A stretch of 14,914 nucleotides of DNA from Clostridiales bacterium (GCA_021205375.1 JAJPXR010000058.1:1-14914); one strand, 5' to 3'; shown: positions 1 to 5,547, counted from the stretch's first letter. The notes: a model not told the origin generated them from the letters alone. Translations and numbers: made by a program.

Positions 1-5
1 ACGCT

Positions 6-449
6 TTGTATGAAGCGGCCCTTTGCCGGGAGCGTGCCGACTGGATCGTCGGGATAAACGCCACCCGGCTTTTTTCTATTCTCTACGGCAGGACGCTCCA
101 TGTGGGGCGGGTGGTTTCCCCCACGCTGGCGATGGCAGTACTGCGGGAGGCAGAGATTTCGGCATTTCAGCCGGAGGCCTTCTACACGGTCAACCTTGCT
201 CTCCCGGACGGGAAAGCCGCCAGCGGGAGGATGAAAGAAAAGGCGGAAGCAACCGCCCTTGCCCAGTCCTGCGCCAACGGCACCGCTGTCGTGACAAAAT
301 GTGAACGCAGGGAAAAGAGCGAGAAGGCACCGGCGTTGTATGACCTGACCTCCCTCCAGCGGGACGCCAACCGTCTGCTGGGATTTACGGCACAGCAGAC
401 GCTCGACTATTTACAGTCTCTCTATGAGGATGTACTCTGTGAAGGGTAG
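6..449 (+). pseudogene. topB: DNA topoisomerase III (type IA) fragment
   Basis: Type IA topoisomerases relax negatively supercoiled DNA by single-strand passage, and TopB copies are common cargo of clostridial conjugative elements. Recognisable pieces are a DWIVGINATRLFS motif near residue 12, a GRVVSPTLAMAVLREAE block near residue 34, and LYDLTSLQRDANRLLGFTAQQTLDYLQSLYE near the end, matching the TopB stretch that leads into the catalytic tyrosine. In intact enzymes that stretch continues with a YPRTDSR-like motif carrying the tyrosine. Here it breaks after QSLYE into DVLCEG and a stop at 447-449. The window starts inside the gene, so the N-terminal Toprim part is not visible. The missing tyrosine and C-terminal domains mean that the visible product cannot be a working topoisomerase. 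The family call is secure; the exact breakpoint, near 428-435, is inferred. Confidence 0.85.
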
Positions 450-528
450 TTTCCATGCTGCCCAAGAATACATCATGACTGAGGACCGTTTGTGGCGAAT
501 GGACAGCAGTTATGAAGATTGGGGGTGA
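430..528 (+). CDS. Small 32-residue ORF at the topoisomerase breakpoint (possible gene remnant)
   Basis: An ATG at 430 opens a 32-codon frame that overlaps the end of the topoisomerase fragment in another frame and stops at 526-528. The residues (…AAQEYIMTEDRLWRMDSSYEDWG) have the mixed acidic and aromatic look of a real protein tail, and codon use resembles neighbouring genes. I do not recognise the family. The likeliest reading is that a deletion or recombination joined the topoisomerase to the 3' end of another element gene. It may not be translated on its own: only a weak GAGG lies close upstream of the ATG. Confidence 0.3.
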   Translation: MYSVKGSFHAAQEYIMTEDRLWRMDSSYEDWG

Positions 529-587
529 TAATCCAAGGATCACGATTACCGTAGCTGCCAACAAATTCGACACGAAGGGAGTCTCAA

Positions 588-941
588 ATGGACATCACTT
601 ACACAAAAAGCGGGGACTACTACCTCCCCAACATCGTTCTCTCTAACACCACACATTACCACATCGGCAAGTATGGCCGGATGCGCCGGGACTTTCTCAA
701 GGAACATCGTCCCATTCAGTACAGTGACCTGATACTGACGGAAAAGCTGTTCCCCCACCTGGCAGAGATCGACGATGCCTGCCACCAGCGGTTGGCAGTC
801 ATGATTCCTGCTATGGTCGAACGGGAAGGCGTGGCTGCTGCTCTGAAAAAGGCCGACCAGATAGAATGGGTGCGGCGTATGAACAGCATCAAGGCCAGGG
901 CTGAGGAGGTCATTCTGGCCGAGTTGATTTATACTGACTAG
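588..941 (+). CDS. tnpV: TnpV family transposon-encoded protein
   Basis: This 117-residue protein fits the TnpV family first described in Tn4451. Typical parts are the N-terminal ITYTKSGDYYLPNIVL, then IGKYGRMRRDFLKEHR near residue 27, then HLAEIDDACHQRL, and a C-terminal ADQIEWVRRMNSIKARAEEVILAELIY. The family is small, charged and largely helical; its biochemical role is not established, although it travels with TnpX-type recombinases. The ATG at 588 is preceded by AAGGGAG at 575-581, a good spacing. Length matches the family, so the gene looks intact although the topoisomerase upstream is broken. A palindrome at 951-981 lies ten bases past the stop. Confidence 0.9.
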   Translation: MDITYTKSGDYYLPNIVLSNTTHYHIGKYGRMRRDFLKEHRPIQYSDLILTEKLFPHLAEIDDACHQRLAVMIPAMVEREGVAAALKKADQIEWVRRMNSIKARAEEVILAELIYTD

Positions 942-950
942 ACGAGTATT

Positions 951-981
951 TTAGTAAATCCTCAAAATGGGGATTTACTAA
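951..981. repeat. Palindrome with AAA core, 14-bp arms
   Basis: The arms TTAGTAAATCCTCA (951-964) and TGGGGATTTACTAA (968-981) pair over 14 positions with one T-G wobble, around an AAA core. It lies just after tnpV but has no following T-run, so a simple rho-independent terminator is unlikely. It shares the CA-AAA-TG centre with several palindromes further right. Confidence 0.75.
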
Positions 982-1367
982 CCCGATTTCTAAATTTTTA
1001 CTGTCACACTTTCCCAAGATGCTGATTTCACGGAAACCACTCCACTACTAAAAGGGCCTGGGCTGAACGGAAGTATCTTTAATGGACAGGCTATTGAGGC
1101 CAGTTTTTACGAGACTTTGCTGCTTTATAAATTTTCACGTTGGAAAACGCATCAAATTCGTCAGTCAGCGATTCTCTGTTCTGCGCTCTGTCTGCGCTGT
1201 CATATGGGAAATCACGCCAATCGAAATAGAAACGCTGAAATCAGCGAATCAGAAAATCCGCTATATGTAGAGGACATCGATGTCAGACGACAGAATCGCC
1301 TGTGAGCAGGTTCAGAATCTTTCCCGTGTTCGTTGCATTAAATGAGCCATTCGAGATTGCCCATTGC

Positions 1368-1392
1368 AATTTCGGTAGCGGCTACTGAAATT
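1368..1392. repeat. Palindrome sharing CAATTTCGGTAGC with the one at 2740-2784
   Basis: Twelve-base arms around a single central G at 1380 pair with one wobble. The 13 bases CAATTTCGGTAGC at 1367-1379 recur exactly at 2749-2761, in the left arm of the larger palindrome in the recombinase leader. The two sites lie on either side of the XRE gene, centres 1,382 bases apart. A binding site for an element-encoded protein is plausible but unproven. Confidence 0.7.
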
Positions 1393-1402
1393 CAATATCG
1401 AC

Positions 1403-1441
1403 AAAAAAGCCGGTGCATCGTGTTCTGCAATGTACCGGCTT
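1403..1441 (-). terminator. Rho-independent terminator, leftward
   Basis: Read on the minus strand, a 12-bp stem (plus-strand arms 1407-1418 and 1430-1441, one wobble, 11-base loop) is followed by six T's (the A-run at 1403-1408). The stem is GC-rich in the middle (GCCGGT/ACCGGC). It would stop leftward transcription coming from the XRE gene after a roughly 290-base untranslated stretch that contains the palindromes at 1499-1702. Confidence 0.75.
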
Positions 1442-1498
1442 GGTTTGTGGCATATGAGAGTATTTGAGTTGGCATCTTGCCCCGATTGGAGCAGCCTG

Positions 1499-1525
1499 TA
1501 GTCGTTATCAAAATGATAACGACTA
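1499..1525. repeat. Palindrome with AAA core, 12-bp arms
   Basis: TAGTCGTTATCA (1499-1510), AAA, TGATAACGACTA (1514-1525). The arms are perfect. The CA-AAA-TG centre matches the palindromes at 951-981, 1642-1668 and 2664-2678. Confidence 0.85.
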
Positions 1526-1589
1526 GAAAAGTTAGCTATATCATGGTATATACAAATAAAAACACAACATATTGACTATTCTATTCATC

Positions 1590-1624
1590 TCACCGCAAGT
1601 TCTGATTTTCAGAACTTGCGGTGA
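1590..1624. repeat. Palindrome with TTT core, 16-bp arms
   Basis: The arms 1590-1605 (TCACCGCAAGTTCTGA) and 1609-1624 are exact reverse complements around TTT. This is the longest perfect-arm member of the group with an A/T triplet core, and it lies in the region transcribed beyond the XRE stop. Confidence 0.85.
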
Positions 1625-1641
1625 CTTTCCGTCAGTTGCGG

Positions 1642-1668
1642 TGGTTGTTCCCAAAATGGGAACAACCA
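1642..1668. repeat. Palindrome with AAA core, 12-bp arms
   Basis: TGGTTGTTCCCA (1642-1653), AAA, TGGGAACAACCA (1657-1668), perfect arms. Its inner 17 bases (GTTCCCAAAATGGGAAC) are identical, on the opposite strand, to the inner part of the palindrome at 1680-1702; the outer arms differ. Confidence 0.85.
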
Positions 1669-1679
1669 AACCGCTTTCG

Positions 1680-1702
1680 CAGGTTCCCATTTTGGGAACC
1701 TG
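1680..1702. repeat. Palindrome with TTT core, 10-bp arms
   Basis: CAGGTTCCCA (1680-1689), TTT, TGGGAACCTG (1693-1702), perfect arms. Centre-to-centre distance to the previous palindrome is 36 bases. There is no adjacent T-run on the minus strand, so it is not an obvious terminator for the XRE gene that ends at 1729. Confidence 0.8.
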
Positions 1703-1728
1703 ATCCTTGCCATGCACAGTCCGCAGAC

Positions 1729-2250
1729 TCACTCATCTTTGTTCAGGTTACCCATTATCAAATCACTCAGTTCCTGCGGAAACACCTTAGCCCACAACCG
1801 GGAAGTGTCCAGTTCAGGATAGTGATACCGCCAGCGGTCATAGTCCTCTTTGGTGATTTCCCCTGTCTCCAGCTTTGCGGCCTGCTCCTGCCACACATAG
1901 AGCATCCGTTGCAGTTCAGCGGCGTCCTTCCCCTGCCACACATCGACACGGAGGACGATTTCGCCATCCACCTCCGTGACCTTCAATCCGTATACATCTT
2001 CCAGCGTAAACAGTGTATGGAGCAAACCGGTATAGCTGTCGATGTCCGGAACGGTCAGCGCCTGGGGTGAGACATCCAGCACATTTGCCAATCGTCTCGT
2101 GATGTCGGCTTTCGGCGTTCTGCTGCCCGACTCATACTGTGACATTCGCACATCGGCGTTGCTCTCCGGAAAGCCCACAGCCTGACCCAACTGTTTCAGT
2201 TTCATGCCCCGCTTCTTGCGGAAAAAGTGTATCCGTTCCCCGATTGCCAT
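1729..2250 (-). CDS. XRE-family helix-turn-helix regulator
   Basis: This 173-residue protein begins with a classic XRE (Cro/CI-like) DNA-binding domain at about residues 5-65: GERIHFFRKKRGMKLKQLGQAVGF, then RMSQYESGSRTPKADITRRLANVLDV. The rest is a charged, helical domain (VWQGKDAAELQRMLYVWQEQAAKLETGEITKEDYDRWRYHYPELD) of a sort often found on regulators of clostridial mobile elements; I cannot assign it a ligand. The ATG at 2248-2250 has an AGAGAGGG-like binding site upstream. The gene has its own consensus promoter and diverges from the recombinase operon, so it is a good candidate for a regulator of that operon and possibly of the surrounding palindromes. That link is inference from position. 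Confidence 0.9.
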   Translation of the reverse strand: MAIGERIHFFRKKRGMKLKQLGQAVGFPESNADVRMSQYESGSRTPKADITRRLANVLDVSPQALTVPDIDSYTGLLHTLFTLEDVYGLKVTEVDGEIVLRVDVWQGKDAAELQRMLYVWQEQAAKLETGEITKEDYDRWRYHYPELDTSRLWAKVFPQELSDLIMGNLNKDE

Positions 2251-2282
2251 TACTGCATCGCCCTCTCTTCTATTGTAATCTC

Positions 2283-2311
2283 AGTATAGCGTAATTGTTT
2301 ATGGAAGTCAA
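2283..2311 (-). promoter_or_regulatory. Sigma-A promoter of the XRE gene
   Basis: Minus strand: -35 TTGACT (2306-2311), 17-base spacer, -10 TATACT (2283-2288). Its -35 is 41 bases from the -35 of the divergent promoter. The AT-rich gap between them holds a weak ATTAAA/TTTAAT inverted repeat (2316-2321 and 2331-2336) that could be an operator. Confidence 0.8.
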
Positions 2312-2352
2312 GAGAATTAAATGGATTTGTTTTAATATTTCCTGAATAGCAC

Positions 2353-2381
2353 TTGACTTAAGCGGGAATGCGTAGTATAAT
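2353..2381 (+). promoter_or_regulatory. Sigma-A promoter of the leader/tnpW/recombinase operon
   Basis: Plus strand: -35 TTGACT (2353-2358), 17-base spacer, perfect -10 TATAAT (2376-2381). It predicts a start near 2388 and a leader of about 450 bases before tnpW, rich in inverted repeats. It diverges from the XRE promoter. Confidence 0.85.
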
Positions 2382-2470
2382 AACAATATTAAATGAAATT
2401 GCTTAATTTACAACTGAATGATCGTCTGACAGATATTTTTATTGGGGAAGCAGGCCGTGACAATAGGGCT

Positions 2471-2496
2471 CCCGAAAAGTCTTGAGACTTTTTGGG
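2471..2496 (+). repeat. Leader hairpin before the first small ORF
   Basis: CCCGAAAAGTCT (2471-2482), TG, AGACTTTTTGGG (2485-2496) pair at 11 of 12 positions plus one G-T wobble. The stem ends just before the AGAGGAGG binding site of the small ORF at 2515, so it could affect translation. There is no T-run, so terminator function is doubtful. Confidence 0.65.
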
Positions 2497-2514
2497 AAGA
2501 GGAGGCGCAACGAA

Positions 2515-2760
2515 ATGAGCGAGACCTGCCGCTTGCGGCGGGGCGAGGGATATGGAGTTTGTGACGACGAGAGAGCTTGCCAAGATAGGAACCAAACGAC
2601 ACAGCGGCCGAACAGGGCTTGCCTGCCAGAGTCTGAGCGGGAAAACGGCAAGGGAGAGGTAGGTGGACAAAATGTCCATTTACCAAAAAACTCAGGAATA
2701 TGTGGTGGTGGACAAATTGTCCACCACCACCGGCCACTCCAGTGGAAACAATTTCGGTAG
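2515..2760 (+). CDS. Small arginine-rich ORF in recombinase leader (81 aa), unknown
   Basis: The ATG at 2515-2517 has a strong AGAGGAGG binding site (2498-2505) at good spacing, making this the best-initiated frame in the leader. The 81-residue product is rich in Arg, Gly, Cys and His (CRLRRGEGYGVCDDERACQD, later GICGGGQIVHHHRPLQW) and resembles no family I know. Its second half is read through the palindromes at 2664-2678 and 2702-2730, and its stop at 2758-2760 lies inside the palindrome at 2740-2784. It could be a leader peptide whose translation remodels these hairpins, or a chance frame. Composition is unusual for a folded protein, so the confidence is low. Confidence 0.35.
   Translation: MSETCRLRRGEGYGVCDDERACQDRNQTTQRPNRACLPESERENGKGEVGGQNVHLPKNSGICGGGQIVHHHRPLQWKQFR
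2552..2662 (+). CDS. Small ORF overlapping the 81-aa leader ORF (36 aa), unknown
   Basis: The frame starts at ATG 2552 and stops at TAG 2660-2662, two bases before the first palindrome of the leader. The product (MEFVTTRELAKIGTKRHSGR, then TGLACQSLSGKTARER) looks more protein-like than the overlapping frame, with a short amphipathic, basic start. The GGCGAGGG upstream could serve as a weak binding site. After the TAG the frame stays open, giving VDKMSIYQKTQEYVVVDKL, so it may be the start of a decayed longer gene. No family recognised. Confidence 0.3.
   Translation: MEFVTTRELAKIGTKRHSGRTGLACQSLSGKTARER
2664..2678. repeat. Palindrome TGGACA-AAA-TGTCCA
   Basis: Perfect 6-bp arms around AAA. 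It is nearly identical to the inner part of the palindrome at 2702-2730 (TGGACA-AAT-TGTCCA); the centres at 2671 and 2716 are 45 bases apart. Paired operator-like sites in a leader fit repressor binding or RNA structure. Confidence 0.75.
2702..2730. repeat. Perfect palindrome with 14-bp arms
   Basis: GTGGTGGTGGACAA (2702-2715), A, TTGTCCACCACCAC (2717-2730). The core repeats TGGACA/TGTCCA of the preceding site, extended by GTG/CAC triplets. It lies between the promoter at 2353-2381 and tnpW, within the transcript. Confidence 0.85.
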
Positions 2761-2784
2761 CCGCTACCGAAATTGTTTCCACTG
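2740..2784. repeat. Perfect 45-bp palindrome, 22-bp arms
   Basis: The arms 2740-2761 and 2763-2784 are exact reverse complements around one central C at 2762. In RNA this would be a very stable hairpin about 55 bases before the tnpW start. The left arm contains CAATTTCGGTAGC, shared with the palindrome at 1368-1392. No T-run follows, so it is not a typical terminator. Confidence 0.9.
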
Positions 2785-2838
2785 ATGTCCTTCCCATCCC
2801 GAACACATCTTACGAACATACATAAAAGAAAGGGGGCT

Positions 2839-3111
2839 ATGAAGCAGATGAAGAAATTGTGTTTGTTCGGGTGCGGCGCTGGGCGCTGTACGACGGGAAG
2901 GAGGACTGATCGCATTAACAACAGCTTCAGCATGACCCGGCACATTGGGTCAACCACCTATAAGGTGAAGGTGTTTCTGGCGGAGGACGGCGATGAACCG
3001 ATGGCGGAGAAAATTTTGCGGATGATGCAAAATGAGGTATTGGAATCGGCGGCGGAACGTGCTATACTGGACTTGCCACAGATGTGTCCTCAGTCTGAAA
3101 GGAGTGCCTAA
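2839..3111 (+). CDS. tnpW: TnpW family transposon-encoded protein
   Basis: From about residue 29 on, this 90-residue protein fits the small TnpW family of Tn4451-like elements: SFSMTRHIGSTTYKVKVFLAED, then AEKILRMMQNEVLES. The family's function is not known; it regularly precedes the large serine recombinase. The ATG at 2839 follows AAAGGGGG closely; ATG 2848 is an alternative. The first 28 or so residues (KQMKKLCLFGCGAGRCTTGR…) are unlike the family, and an AAGGAGG at 2898-2904 sits in front of the conserved part, so the native start may be downstream. The stop at 3109-3111 is two bases from the recombinase ATG, implying tight coupling. Confidence 0.8.
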   Translation: MKQMKKLCLFGCGAGRCTTGRRTDRINNSFSMTRHIGSTTYKVKVFLAEDGDEPMAEKILRMMQNEVLESAAERAILDLPQMCPQSERSA

Positions 3112-3113
3112 AA

Positions 3114-4901
3114 ATGGCCACCAGACAGACGGAAGAAAAAATCACGGCGCTCTATGAGCGCCTCTCCCGCGACGATGAGAACGTCGGGGATTCGAACTCC
3201 ATTGTAAACCAAAAACGTTATCTCCAGTCCTACGCTGAACAGCATGGCTACACGAACCTTGTCCATTACACTGATGACGGTTACAGCGGCGGTAATTTTG
3301 ACCGTCCTGCGTGGAAACGTCTCATTGCGGATATTGAGGCAGGAAAAGTAGCTGTACTGCTCGCCAAGGATATGAGCCGCATTGGTAGAAACTACCTTGA
3401 AACTGGCTTCTATACGGAGGTGATGTTCCGGGAACATGGAGTTCATTTTATTGCCATCGCCAACAATATCGACAGCGAGGACCAGAGCAGTGGAGAGTTT
3501 GCGCCGTTCATCAACATCATGTCGGAATGGTATCTCCGGGACTGCTCCCGCAAGGTCAAAACGGCCTATCAGACGAAGGGCCGGGCAGGGAAACCGACAA
3601 CTAATGTTGCTATTTATGGCTATGTGAAAGACCCGGAGGACAAAGACCACTGGCTGATTGATGAGGAGGCCGCCGCCGTAGTGCGGCGCATCTTCCAGCT
3701 TGCAATCGCAGGGAACGGACCATATGCCATTGCACGGATCTTGCAGCGGGACAAGGTGGAGTGTCCCAGTTACTACCTCGGAGCCAGGGGCAGAGGGACA
3801 ACCAGAAACTGCTATAAGGAGCAGCGGCCTTATGACTGGACGGGAACGAGTGTAAGCCGCCTTCTGGCAAAACCGGAGTATATGGGGCACACGGTCAACT
3901 TCCGCACCAGCAAAAAGAGCTACAAGGACAAGCAGGTGAAAAACGCCCCGGAGGATTGGCTGATTTTTGAGAATACCCATGAGGCCATTGTCGATCCAGA
4001 GACATGGAAGCTCGCACAGCGTACCAGGGAAACGGTCCACCGCACGGACACCACTGGCGTCGCCAATCCCCTGACCGGCCTTTTGTTCTGCGCAGACTGC
4101 GGTTCGAGGATGTATAACCACCGTAACCGTATGCACACCAGAAATGGCAAAGAGTATTTGCAGGATTATTATGACTGCGGTGCTTACAGGCAGGGGCTTT
4201 GCCGTGAAAAACAGCGCTGCTCCCACCACTATATCAGCACAAAGGCAGTGCGCAGCCTGATACTGGAGGCGATCCGCTATGTCAGTCAGTTTGCGCTGGC
4301 AGACGAGGCAGCGTTTATCAAGAAAATGCGGGAAGCATCGGAAATCCAGCAGGAGGAAGCGGCAAAGGCCCTGAAGCAGAAATTGCGGCGGGATGAGAAA
4401 CGCTGCAAGGAACTGGACACGCTGCTCAAGAAGCTGTACGAATCCTATGCCCTTGGCAAGCTGCCGGAGAAGCGGTATGAAGCGCTTTCTGCGGAGTATG
4501 AGCAGGAGCAGGCGGACTTGGAGGAGGCCATCGCCGCAGGGCAAGCTGAATTGGACTCTTTCAATGAGGACACAGCCAAAGCAGAGCAATTCGTGGCCCT
4601 GGCAAAAAAGTATACGGATTTTTCCGAGCTGACCACCCCTATGATTTATGAATTTGTGGATAAGGTGCTTGTCCACAACCCGGAGCGAATCGACGGGGAA
4701 CGGGTACAGGAAGTGGAAATTTACCTGAAGTATATCGGAAAGGTCGAAATTCCTGCCCCGGAACTGACGCCGGAGGAGATTGAGGCAGAGGCCAGAGCAA
4801 AGAAGCGCAGGCAGCAGAATCGGGAGAGCTACCAACGGAGGAAGGAAAGGGAAAAGAAGAAACTGGCGGCAGAGCAGACCGAGGCCAGGGACAGCGCATG
4901 A
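3114..4901 (+). CDS. Large serine recombinase (TnpX/TndX type)
   Basis: This 595-residue site-specific recombinase would excise and insert the element by a covalent serine-DNA intermediate. The resolvase-type catalytic domain covers about residues 9-155, with the predicted nucleophile Ser18 in YERLSRDD and the conserved arginines in DMSRIGRNY (89 and 92). A recombinase domain follows at about 165-310 (NVAIYGYVKDPE, SVSRLLAKPEYMGH). A zinc-ribbon segment has CADC at 326-329 and further cysteines at 355, 363 and 369. After a long coiled coil at about 395-500 comes a DUF4368-like C-terminus and a very basic tail (KKRRQQNRESYQRRKERE). Length is normal and the frame intact, so the enzyme looks functional. 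It starts two bases after tnpW and ends before a hairpin at 4933-4960. Confidence 0.95.
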   Translation: MATRQTEEKITALYERLSRDDENVGDSNSIVNQKRYLQSYAEQHGYTNLVHYTDDGYSGGNFDRPAWKRLIADIEAGKVAVLLAKDMSRIGRNYLETGFYTEVMFREHGVHFIAIANNIDSEDQSSGEFAPFINIMSEWYLRDCSRKVKTAYQTKGRAGKPTTNVAIYGYVKDPEDKDHWLIDEEAAAVVRRIFQLAIAGNGPYAIARILQRDKVECPSYYLGARGRGTTRNCYKEQRPYDWTGTSVSRLLAKPEYMGHTVNFRTSKKSYKDKQVKNAPEDWLIFENTHEAIVDPETWKLAQRTRETVHRTDTTGVANPLTGLLFCADCGSRMYNHRNRMHTRNGKEYLQDYYDCGAYRQGLCREKQRCSHHYISTKAVRSLILEAIRYVSQFALADEAAFIKKMREASEIQQEEAAKALKQKLRRDEKRCKELDTLLKKLYESYALGKLPEKRYEALSAEYEQEQADLEEAIAAGQAELDSFNEDTAKAEQFVALAKKYTDFSELTTPMIYEFVDKVLVHNPERIDGERVQEVEIYLKYIGKVEIPAPELTPEEIEAEARAKKRRQQNRESYQRRKEREKKKLAAEQTEARDSA

Positions 4902-4932
4902 TGTCAGCAGTAACCAATTTCACATTTATCAC

Positions 4933-4960
4933 AACGGGAGCCTCCTGCGAGGCTCCCGTT
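4933..4960 (+). terminator. Hairpin terminator after the recombinase
   Basis: AACGGGAGCCTC (4933-4944), CTGC, GAGGCTCCCGTT (4949-4960) is a perfect 12-bp stem with a tetraloop, followed by TCCGTTT. The T-run is interrupted, so some readthrough into the mobilization genes is likely; no separate promoter for them is evident between 4902 and 4983. Confidence 0.75.
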
Positions 4961-4983
4961 TCCGTTTGAAGGGGGATAAGACT

Positions 4984-5211
4984 TTGAACAGAAACACAGC
5001 ATTTAAGAACGAGATCAAGGCCAACATCATCCGTTCCGGCTTTACCATGCAGGAGGTTGTGGAGATGCTGGCGGATGAGTACGGATGGAGCAGTAGTGTG
5101 TCCAACTTCTCCGGCAAGCTGAGCCGCGGTTCCCTCCGCTATCTGGAGGCGGTGGAACTGGCTGACGCACTGGGCTATGAAATCATCTGGAAGAAGAAAG
5201 CGGGTGGTTGA
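4984..5211 (+). CDS. Small DNA-binding-like protein of mobile elements (75 aa)
   Basis: The product (NRNTAFKNEIKANIIRSGFT, then MQEVVEMLADEYGW) belongs to a small family found just before MobC in many clostridial elements. From memory, such genes are often mislabelled in databases as flavin-dependent (LLM class) oxidoreductase; nothing here supports an enzyme. The pattern of a short helix pair, a SNFSGKLSRGSLRYLEAVELADALGYEI stretch and a basic end fits a helix-turn-helix protein. TTG at 4984 is chosen as start because GGGGG at about 4971-4975 is well placed and the hairpin terminator is excluded from the gene. The stop is directly followed by the TTG start of MobC, so the two are probably translationally coupled. 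Confidence 0.75.
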   Translation: MNRNTAFKNEIKANIIRSGFTMQEVVEMLADEYGWSSSVSNFSGKLSRGSLRYLEAVELADALGYEIIWKKKAGG

Positions 5212-5547
5212 TTGGCAAAAGAGAAAACCAGCGGAATCTACTTCAAGGTGTCTGAAAAAGAACGACAGCTTATTGAGCAGCGTATGGAAGAAGCGGGCGT
5301 CACCAACATGAGTGCCTTCATCCGTAAGATGTGCTTGAACGGGCTGATCGTTCATCTGGACATCCCACAGATACCAGATTGCGGCCGATATTTGAAGTCA
5401 GCGTCGAACAACCTGAATCAAATCGCCCGGCGGCTCAACTCCGACGGCGGGTATTACCCGCAGGAGTTGAGCGAGGTTCGGGAAAGTCTGAACAACTGCA
5501 CGGAGCTTTTTGGGCAAGTACTGAAGAGTCTTGCGAAAATCGCATGA
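5212..5547 (+). CDS. mobC: MobC-like relaxosome accessory protein
   Basis: MobC proteins bind near the transfer origin and help the relaxase nick it. This 111-residue protein has an N-terminal part typical of ribbon-helix-helix folds (KTSGIYFKVSEKERQLIEQR, then SAFIRKMCLNGLI), and then CGRYLKSASNNLNQIARRLNSDG, the helical hallmark of the MobC family. It starts with TTG immediately after the TGA of the preceding gene and has only a modest GGGTGG binding site, which supports coupling. The relaxase follows after 88 bases that include a hairpin with a T-run. The family call is firm. Confidence 0.88.
   Translation: MAKEKTSGIYFKVSEKERQLIEQRMEEAGVTNMSAFIRKMCLNGLIVHLDIPQIPDCGRYLKSASNNLNQIARRLNSDGGYYPQELSEVRESLNNCTELFGQVLKSLAKIA

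Larger units (their letters stand above)
942..1728. other. Gene-poor stretch with palindromes
   Basis: No convincing gene lies between TnpV and the end of the XRE gene. A rightward open frame runs from just after a TAA at 991-993 to 1305, but it has no good start or ribosome binding site and matches nothing I know. The stretch contains palindromes at 951-981, 1368-1392, 1499-1525, 1590-1624, 1642-1668 and 1680-1702, a leftward terminator at 1403-1441, and a short GACATCGATGTC palindrome at 1273-1284. It is AT-richer than the flanking genes. It may be a regulatory or replication region of the element, or debris from deletion. Confidence 0.6.

Noticed and set aside
991..1305. Open plus-strand frame that might be a gene remnant
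   Set aside because: No plausible start or ribosome binding site, no recognisable motif, and ordinary intergenic composition; mentioned only as part of the gene-poor stretch.
1499..1702. CRISPR-like array
   Set aside because: The palindromes are not direct repeats, spacing is irregular (95, 48 and 36 bases between centres), and no cas genes are present.
1621..2070. A 149-codon plus-strand frame
   Set aside because: Most of it is antisense to the XRE gene, its start lies within palindromes, and no family is recognised.
3108..4835. A 575-codon open frame on the minus strand opposite the serine recombinase
   Set aside because: It is an antisense shadow of a clearly conserved gene; the product has no recognisable domain and no ribosome binding site.
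4902..4983. Transfer origin or promoter in front of the mobilization genes
   Set aside because: Only the terminator hairpin is visible; no -35/-10 pair and no recognisable nick-site sequence.
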